Below, in pieces: positions 57,794 to 64,000 of a DNA stretch of 64,000 nt. Source of the stretch: Dillenia suffruticosa (Eukaryota > Streptophyta > Magnoliopsida > Dilleniales > Dilleniaceae); the NCBI GenBank assembly GCA_033439265.1, contig JAVTVX010000010.1, positions 1 to 64,000 on the forward strand. The letters are read 5' to 3'. The notes beneath the pieces were generated by a model, which saw nothing but the letters and a program-made list of their open reading frames with translations, made no database searches and was not told the DNA's origin. The position numbers were made by a program, and so were the translations under genes. Within the stretch, counting starts at the first letter, position 1; each line of letters opens with the position of its first letter.

Positions 57794-58920
57794 CTCCCAC
57801 TTGCACATTAGGGCATTTCACTTCCGTCAATCACAAGATCGCAACTCATTCGATCTATCACATCACCCTACTGGACCTTCATACTGGATTGGACGTCGTG
57901 CGACCGGCGAGTACACCTGCAAGTAAAGACTTCTCGATACACCTGTTAGGATGATCGAGTAGTCACTGTTAGTATAAAAATAACTCGCTATACCCCATAC
58001 TCAATGCATTTACATCCATCGAGCCACTTTCCTCATCAAAAGTGATCCCCAATCAATTTGCTCGACTATGTATTCATTATTATGTTTGAATCCCAACATG
58101 GATTAACATAATAAGTCGACCTATGAATACATGACAATGATGTAATGTCTATTGGCCTTCCTTTTCCCAAACTCGAATCTATCGGTCTCAATTCAGCTGC
58201 TTTCCTAGACCTGTCCCTTAAACCTCAATTTATCTTCCGGGCCATAGGTAAATAGACTAAAGTAGCAACACTAAACCAAAACTTTTAGAGACAGTCGAAA
58301 GTAATAAGGGCATAAGAGATCCCACTCAGTGGATCTCAGGTCTCACACAGTGGGAACGGGGATCAAGATCAAACTATCGTCTCAAATAATAGCTCCCACT
58401 GTCCCATGGTCGTCTCATCACACGTGGTATGAAACACGTGCCACAGTGTTATTCCCCCATCTCTCAAAGGGCATATGTCAGATTTCTCTAATACTGTACA
58501 GGTACGGGACTCAGTCTACACATAAGACTTTACCCAGAGATCTCAGAGAGAGCATCTCAGAGACAATATCACAAATCGCAGGTGATTTCTGAGATCTCAA
58601 ACCTGGTTTCTTACAGGCAACATGGATGTGGGTATTTTCATGTCGGTCATATCGCATATGATCTCATCCTGAACACATATCTGGGCGACTTATGTTCTAG
58701 TAGGGCTACTCTCAAAGCCTCTTACGACTAGAATCTGTCTCATCTCCGCTCTCTCAGAGTCGGAGGTGGTCACTCGTGTGAGAGAGTCGACCACGTCTGC
58801 CTGACACATCTTTTAATCACAAGATCACAATATATGACAACAAATGATGCATGAAATAAATATGTGACTCAATTCTGCATACATGTCATATATTAAAATA
58901 AGCATCTAAAACAGTATATA
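57794..58920 (-). other. Non-coding 3' region of the minus-strand Copia element
   Basis: Homologous to 44651-45785 in inverted orientation, with differences mostly transitions. No sense open frame. The plus-strand open frame 58329-58592 lacks an ATG. Confidence 0.65.
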
Positions 58921-61900
58921 AGGAGAAATGTTAAAATACACTAAACCCAATGATTCCTTATCTCACAAAGGAATCTCTCACAACGGGTTTTCTGAAAAGA
59001 TCAGCTCTCATGCTGTATGTCAAGGTGTACTTAGATGTCACAATACCCTTCTCGGTAATTTCTCTCACAAAGTGGTCTTCGGTATCAATGTGTTTGGCTT
59101 TGCTATTATACTTAGGGTCTCAATTGTTGACAGTGTCGGTCTGATTATTACAATAATCATCACTGACCTCCCACTATCCGTCATAATCCCTAAGTCTTCC
59201 AAAAGATTTCTGAAGCCAACCATTCTCATGAACTGCAATTGAGCACACTACAAGCTCAGTCTCTATCGTAAATAGAGGTATACAAGTTCTCTTCTTACTG
59301 CTCTAAGAAGATAAAACATTTTGCGTTTATTCAGATCACTACTCCCAATCAGTATCTGAATCCCAATGAAAAACGTAAATCACCTCATCCATAACACATG
59401 GAGAGGTCCGTAGTTCAAATGAGATATTTCAGAATCCTTTTTCACTGCTCTACAGTGATCCCTTCCAGGATTCTATTAATACCTACTCACCAGATCGACC
59501 ATTAAAGAAACGTCTGGTCATGTATGCCTCATCGCATACATCAAACTGGATGTCGCACGTGTATACCTCATCGCATACACTAGAAATGTATTTTGCACTG
59601 AAATAAGGGATGCTGCTCATCTCCCTTATTTGTTTATAAATTTTAGGACATGTGTCAAGATTCAGGTCTTTTTCCTTTAGCGATAAGAGTATCTTTTAGG
59701 TTGTTTTCGTTATTCTCGAAATGTTTAAGAATCTACCTGATGTAAAACTCTTGTTAAAGAGTCAACACCATTCTCAAGCGATCCCTATGGATCTAATATC
59801 TGAGAATGATCTAAAACCTCATAACCATGCTACAATGGTCATTGGATACTCTCTGTTGTTCCCGGCCAACAGAATGTCACCTACATATGAGAATATGCTC
59901 ATAAAGGAGTCATCGGGACGTATCAGATAAATGTAATGATCTTACTCGATCATTACAAAACCATAAGATATCACTTTCTTATGAAATCTCAGGTGTCGCT
60001 GTCTAGATGATAGCTTAAGGTCGTATGTTGATTTCGAAAATCAATAGATCTCATCCACCTGATCTCTTAGAACGAACCCAGAGGGATGCTCCATGTAGAT
60101 CGCCTCATCTAGACTTCCACTACAAAAGTGGTTTTTACGTCCTTGTGATGTGACTCTAGATCCATGTTCGTGACAATCGCTGAAAGATAAACGGATCGAG
60201 GTAAATTGGACTATGACTCATCGATAGTCCACCCCTCAGTCTAAGTGTAACCCTCGGTTACTAGACGAGTTATTTACCTCTTCATCAATCCGTTGACCTC
60301 TATCTTGAATTTGAGAACCTACTTGTTCCCAACAGTCCTTCCACCCTCAGGCTGATCAACTAGGTCCCAGACCCCGTTGATTCTCATCAACTCCTTCTCT
60401 TCATTTATGGCCTTCAATAAACGGTCTTTTGCATCTTTTGTAGAACTCTCGAGAGCCTTTTGGACCGTTTTAAAGTTCTCATCATCCTCTAGAGTCGCAA
60501 CGAGGGTCTCACCCTCAATCGAGAAAACAACTTTTAAATAAGCATTCTCGACACTCTTAGGAGGAGAGAAAAATCTTTACCTCTTGATGGATCGCTCCCA
60601 CTGAGATCAAGATCCGTAGTGGATTCTTGTTTCCCGTCGCTGGGCTCCTCGAGCCGTTAGGCTCATCCATCGCATAAAAGGTAAGGTCCAAATTGATTTC
60701 TCCTCTCTTAGGGAAATCATTTTCAAGAAATATGGTATTACGAGACTCAATATTAATTATAGTGTCGTCTGTGTTCACCTAGGAACACGTATTTTCTCGC
60801 GGGCCTAACTCACCATGTGAATGCGAGAAATCGTGGTACAACCCCATAACCTCAAGTAGCTCAAGTGGCTAAGGTCAGGCTGCCTCTCTGTCCAAAGCTC
60901 AAATGGGGAACTGACTAATAGTCAGTAGTCTCGTAAAACTCTTCTCGAAACAGAGCCCCATATGTAGTTTAGACGAATACTTGCATTCTCGCTCGGTTCT
61001 GAGAGTTTCTACTCTCATATCTAACTGATTCTCCATCTCGCTAATGCCTCAGACTTATGCAAGATCAGATAGATGAACCGAAACGCATGTAAGCGTCTAT
61101 AATTATCTACACTACTCCATTTCCGGCTCTCATGCTCATAAGACCACAAGAAAAGGAAGGCACAATGGTCTAACTGCAATGGAGTCCCAACTCTCATTGC
61201 ATTGCCAAATGGTTTTCTCGTCATTTTGCCGGCTAGGCAAAACTCACATACGGGTAACTCAAATCTAGTCAGCGGGTCTAATAAATCTCTCGCTGCTAAC
61301 CGATTCATCATCGCTTACCCTATGTGTCTAAGTCTACTATGTCATTCATTTACATCATCATCTACGCAATCAGATGTAAAGACAATAGTAGAACGACAAG
61401 AAACCATTAGAAGGAGTAGCACCCAGTGCATACATTCCATCATGAATTAAAACCAGAATAATTTAGAAAATTATCGTATTAAAAGAAAGGTATAATTTCA
61501 CGCACATCCTAGTCAATTTTAGACAAGGTACTAATTGTAGATCCGTCGAATGCCTACAGTATTAAGAACGTCATGGCAAGTGTCGTTCCCTCTGACAACG
61601 ACAAATGCTCTGTTCTTAACGTAAATCCTCCAAGCTTAAATATTCATTTGACGGATTACGCACTCCTATCTCGAGTTACGTGGTCGGTTGCTCCTGATTT
61701 CAAAGGAGAGAAATCAGCGAGAATTATTATAGTGAATGAGACAAATCTCAAACCACGTAAAAAAGAAGGATATTAATTTCTACTCGTCACACTCACGAGC
61801 GAAATGACCAAATTTACCTCAAACGTAGCAATTTCTTTGGTTTAATCAAATTTCTTCTTCTTGCGTTCTTGTACCTCGTTGTCGGTTTTCTCGGATGATT

Positions 61901-62640
61901 TTTATTACCTAGATCTCGAGTCTTGTTCGCATACTTATGCTATTGGCTTAGCGTCGGGGAAGTCCTTACTCGACTCCTCTGAATAAGCATGACTCGAGTG
62001 TGGCCTACTCGCCTCTAGGTGCTTCTCATCGAGCTCACAATATGTATTCATGTCAACGAAAGTACGAATACTTTCGTCACATGTAAGATAGGATTTCACG
62101 GTTTCCCATAAATCAGGTAAAAACCGGATCACATCCAGTACCTTAATTCCATCCAAAAATTTGCTCGCCCGTATATATTAACTCGGTGATCATACTCGAC
62201 ATTTGCTTCATTGTATGATTAACTCTTTTCTTCTGCATTCTCACATTAGGAGCCGAAGAGAGCAACACAATGCTCTTATGGGACAAGACGAACCGACATT
62301 TCCATAGGATATGACTCGTAGAACGAGATTTAGTAATCGTGCATGCCACTGATAAGCATTGCCCTAACTTGGCAATTATTTTCTACCATGCACGATAGGT
62401 CCCTTTATCTCGTATACCCTGAGGCGCGGTGCCCACCCTGGGGTCCATCATCTCTTGCCTCAGATTCCCGTTAGATTTTGTCTCTCGAGAATAAACTAAA
62501 TCTATTGATAAAATCGCGCAGATCACATCATTCAGTTTACTCTCCTTGTAAAAATTTAATACGACAGTTCTCAACGCATTAAGAGAGACATTTGTGACCT
62601 GGAGATACTTATTATCACATTTTTGTACGCCCTACGAATC
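58921..62640 (-). pseudogene. Copia gag-pol remnant, minus strand
   Basis: Reading down from 62640: gag with VLDVIRFLPDLWETVKSYLT (about 62140-62080) and HSSHAYSEESSKD (about 61995-61955); a pre-integrase segment with LPVCEFCLAGKMTRKPF (about 61255-61205, CxxC intact); integrase C-terminal part with FLENDFPKRGEINLDL (about 60735-60690) and LRILISVGAIHQEVK. Then RT remnants (about 60300-59880), among them a counterpart of the region around YVxDILLAG, and an RNase H end near 59100-58930 corresponding to the DTRY..RDITEKGI segment. Many frameshifts and stops occur. The domain order matches the plus-strand sister at 41144-44650, and several segments are better preserved here, which helps read the sister copy. 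Confidence 0.75.
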
Positions 62641-63751
62641 ATCAAGACCAAAATGACTTGAGTACGACTCCAAAGCGAGCGTATGAGTCAACGGATACCA
62701 TACACCACAACTTGGAATCGCATCTTACCATTTGGATTGTGATTCGGCACACAAAAACCCACAAAAAGTCACATTTATGGATATAGGACCCCAAAAAAAT
62801 TGAAAAAATTCAATTTTAAGCGACTTCACGCGCCGCCCGGGGCCCACACGCGCCGCCGCTCGCCCGCGGTGCGATCCACGCGCCGCCACGCGCCGGCGGT
62901 GCGCCCTTACGCGCTGCCACGCGCCTGGCGCAGCTCGGCTCACGCACGCCCAGTCGCGGCGCGCGGCTCACGCGCCTTCACGCGCTGAGCCGTGTTGAGC
63001 CGGGGTCTGACCGGGTTGGTCAACGGGTCAGGGTTGACCCGACTGACCCGGTCAACGGGTTCGAGTCCGACCCGGTTGGGTCGGTTCGGGTCAGGATCCG
63101 ACCCAAACCACCACCTGCAATTGCTTCACGCGCCTGTGTGGCACGTGCACTACACGCGCCTGCCAGACGCGCCTCCTGGCGCGTGCGTGTCACGCCCCTA
63201 CGGGTCTGGGCCGATTCTTCTTCGCCCGACGGGTCCTGCGATGGGTTTTTCAACCCGTTTTCTGGAAAACTCGATTCCAGCTATTTTTTCTTGCATTTTT
63301 CGACTGGGAAAAATTTGTGGGCATCCTCCGAACATCCTACACTCGATTTTAGGAGGATTCAAGCCCAAAAATGGTGGGACTCAACCACCCCAGTCGCGGC
63401 CCTCCGCGGCCATTCGGAAATTCCGGTTTCCGGCATCCAAATCACACAATAAAATATATAAAACCGTAGATCTAGATGCAAGGAACTCATTTATAATTTT
63501 TTTTATGCATCGATCCGCCCTCTAAAGCCACAGATCTAAGGGTTTTATGTCCGTAGGGTCGCAAACTTCGACCGGACTTTTTATGGCCCAAACATACTCG
63601 AAAAATTAAACAAAAAATATATTTGAAATCCCTAGGCCATGGGTATTCCTACGGTGTTCTCGGATTCACGAAACTCATCCGTGATCCGGACCCCAAAATT
63701 TGAAAAAACCCCAAAATAATTCTGAAAATTATTTTTCCTAATCCAACGATC
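62641..63751 (-). other. GC-rich structured leader of the minus-strand Copia element
   Basis: 62825-63260 is extremely rich in CACGCGCC/GGCGCGTG and in GACCCG/CGGGTC repeats (for example gggtcagggttgacccgactgacccgg at about 63026-63052, split by mutual inverted repeats). A cell-type gene is unlikely: open frames are Arg/Ala/Pro-rich in every phase. The sister element has a similar block at 40180-40620. The stretch next to the primer site (63540-63750) is ordinary AT-rich leader. Confidence 0.65.
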
Positions 63752-63763
63752 GCTCTGATACCA
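63752..63763 (-). promoter_or_regulatory. Primer-binding site of the minus-strand Copia element
   Basis: The minus strand reads TGGTATCAGAGC one base inside the LTR, complementary to initiator methionine tRNA. Confidence 0.93.
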
Positions 63764-63764
63764 A

Positions 63765-64000
63765 TGTTGGATTTTTAGGATTCTCATGCAGCGGAAGCAT
63801 ACATTAATTTTCGGAAAATAAAATAGATCGTGTTTAGAGTATCTCAATATGTAGGATCTTCAAAGTCAATCATACGACACGTCCCTTGATCCGATTTCGC
63901 GGTCGGGATGGTGATCACGAGGTTAGTTGAATCACCACCACAGCGTCACAACGCCTCAACCCTCATGTCCGGTGATTTGTTTGACGATGGGGGATTTTCC
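63765..64000 (-). repeat. 5' LTR of the minus-strand Copia element, cut by the window end
   Basis: It repeats 57285-57520 with about eleven differences in 236 bp. The remaining part and the second target duplication lie outside the window. Confidence 0.9.

Larger units (their letters stand above)
57285..64000 (-). mobile_element. Ty1/Copia retrotransposon, minus strand, running off the window
   Basis: The 3' LTR is at 57285-57793 and the start of the 5' LTR at 63765, cut by the window end. Between them, on the minus strand, are an exact TGGTATCAGAGC primer site (63763-63752), a GC-rich leader, gag-pol remnants in Copia order, a non-coding 3' region and the polypurine tract AAGTGGGAGA. It is the same family as 39634-46145: LTR start TGTTGGTTA..ATGCCCATTA, similar pol and similar leader. 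The visible parts of the LTRs differ at roughly 5% of positions, and pol is broken, so it is inactive and older than the 47920 element. Confidence 0.9.

Noticed and set aside
44989..58592. Conserved antisense open frame of about 88 codons in both Copia relatives (44989-45252 minus, 58329-58592 plus)
   Set aside because: The second copy has no ATG. About 17 of 87 residues differ, and the roughly 30 nucleotide differences are nearly all transitions with no bias to silent sites, so there is no sign of selection.

Overview
The window is nuclear DNA of a flowering plant, most likely a dicot. It is AT-rich and gene-poor, and most of it is built from nested transposable elements. I found no prokaryotic operons, CRISPR arrays, rRNA genes or tRNA genes. 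Two host gene remnants are visible, both on the minus strand: the first two coding exons of a PUR-alpha family nucleic-acid-binding protein (6037-6425), and an uncharacterised plant gene (39228-47128) split by a retrotransposon.

Layout, left to right. 1-111 is the right end of a Mutator-like foldback element. 417-950 is a decayed LINE reverse transcriptase (minus). 2414-2498 is a GT/GA microsatellite. 4085-4900 is a tandem repeat that looks LINE-derived. 6037-6425 is the PUR-alpha gene fragment. 7088-13682 is a degenerate Ty3/Gypsy element of Tat type. 13994-15171 is a non-autonomous CACTA element. 15455-16040 holds three copies of a 194-bp repeat. 16608-20335 is a hAT element with a perfect 8-bp target duplication. 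An old Copia element (20355-34617) has been cut by a GC-rich Mutator-like foldback (20396-21659) and by an 11.2-kb CACTA element (22672-33895) that carries two transposase genes. 36816-37925 is a second non-autonomous CACTA. 39228-47128 is the broken host gene, interrupted by a 6.5-kb Copia element (39634-46145, TSD ACATT). 47920-52993 is a younger Copia element with two 256-bp LTRs (TSD AAAGT). 53810-54832 is a third non-autonomous CACTA. 54935-56065 is a peculiar field of AGTC(G/A)ACTAA-like motifs. 57285 to the window end is another Copia element, on the minus strand and of the same family as 39634-46145.

Several insertions can be proved from the sequence alone. Target-site duplications match exactly for the hAT (GTGTCTTG), the CACTA (TAA) and two Copia elements (ACATT, AAAGT). 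At the CACTA and foldback sites the interrupted Copia reading frame continues once the element and one TSD copy are ignored. This gives a relative order of events. No protein-coding element in the window looks fully functional, because each has stops, frameshifts or missing parts. The best preserved are the CACTA transposase genes and the 47920-52993 Copia.

I see no new defence or metabolic system. The most unusual items are the 1.26-kb purine/pyrimidine-skewed foldback, the Spm-like control-region layout of the CACTA element, the repeated loss of apparent tryptophan codons to stops in its transposase, and the GTCAAC/GTCGAC motif field.
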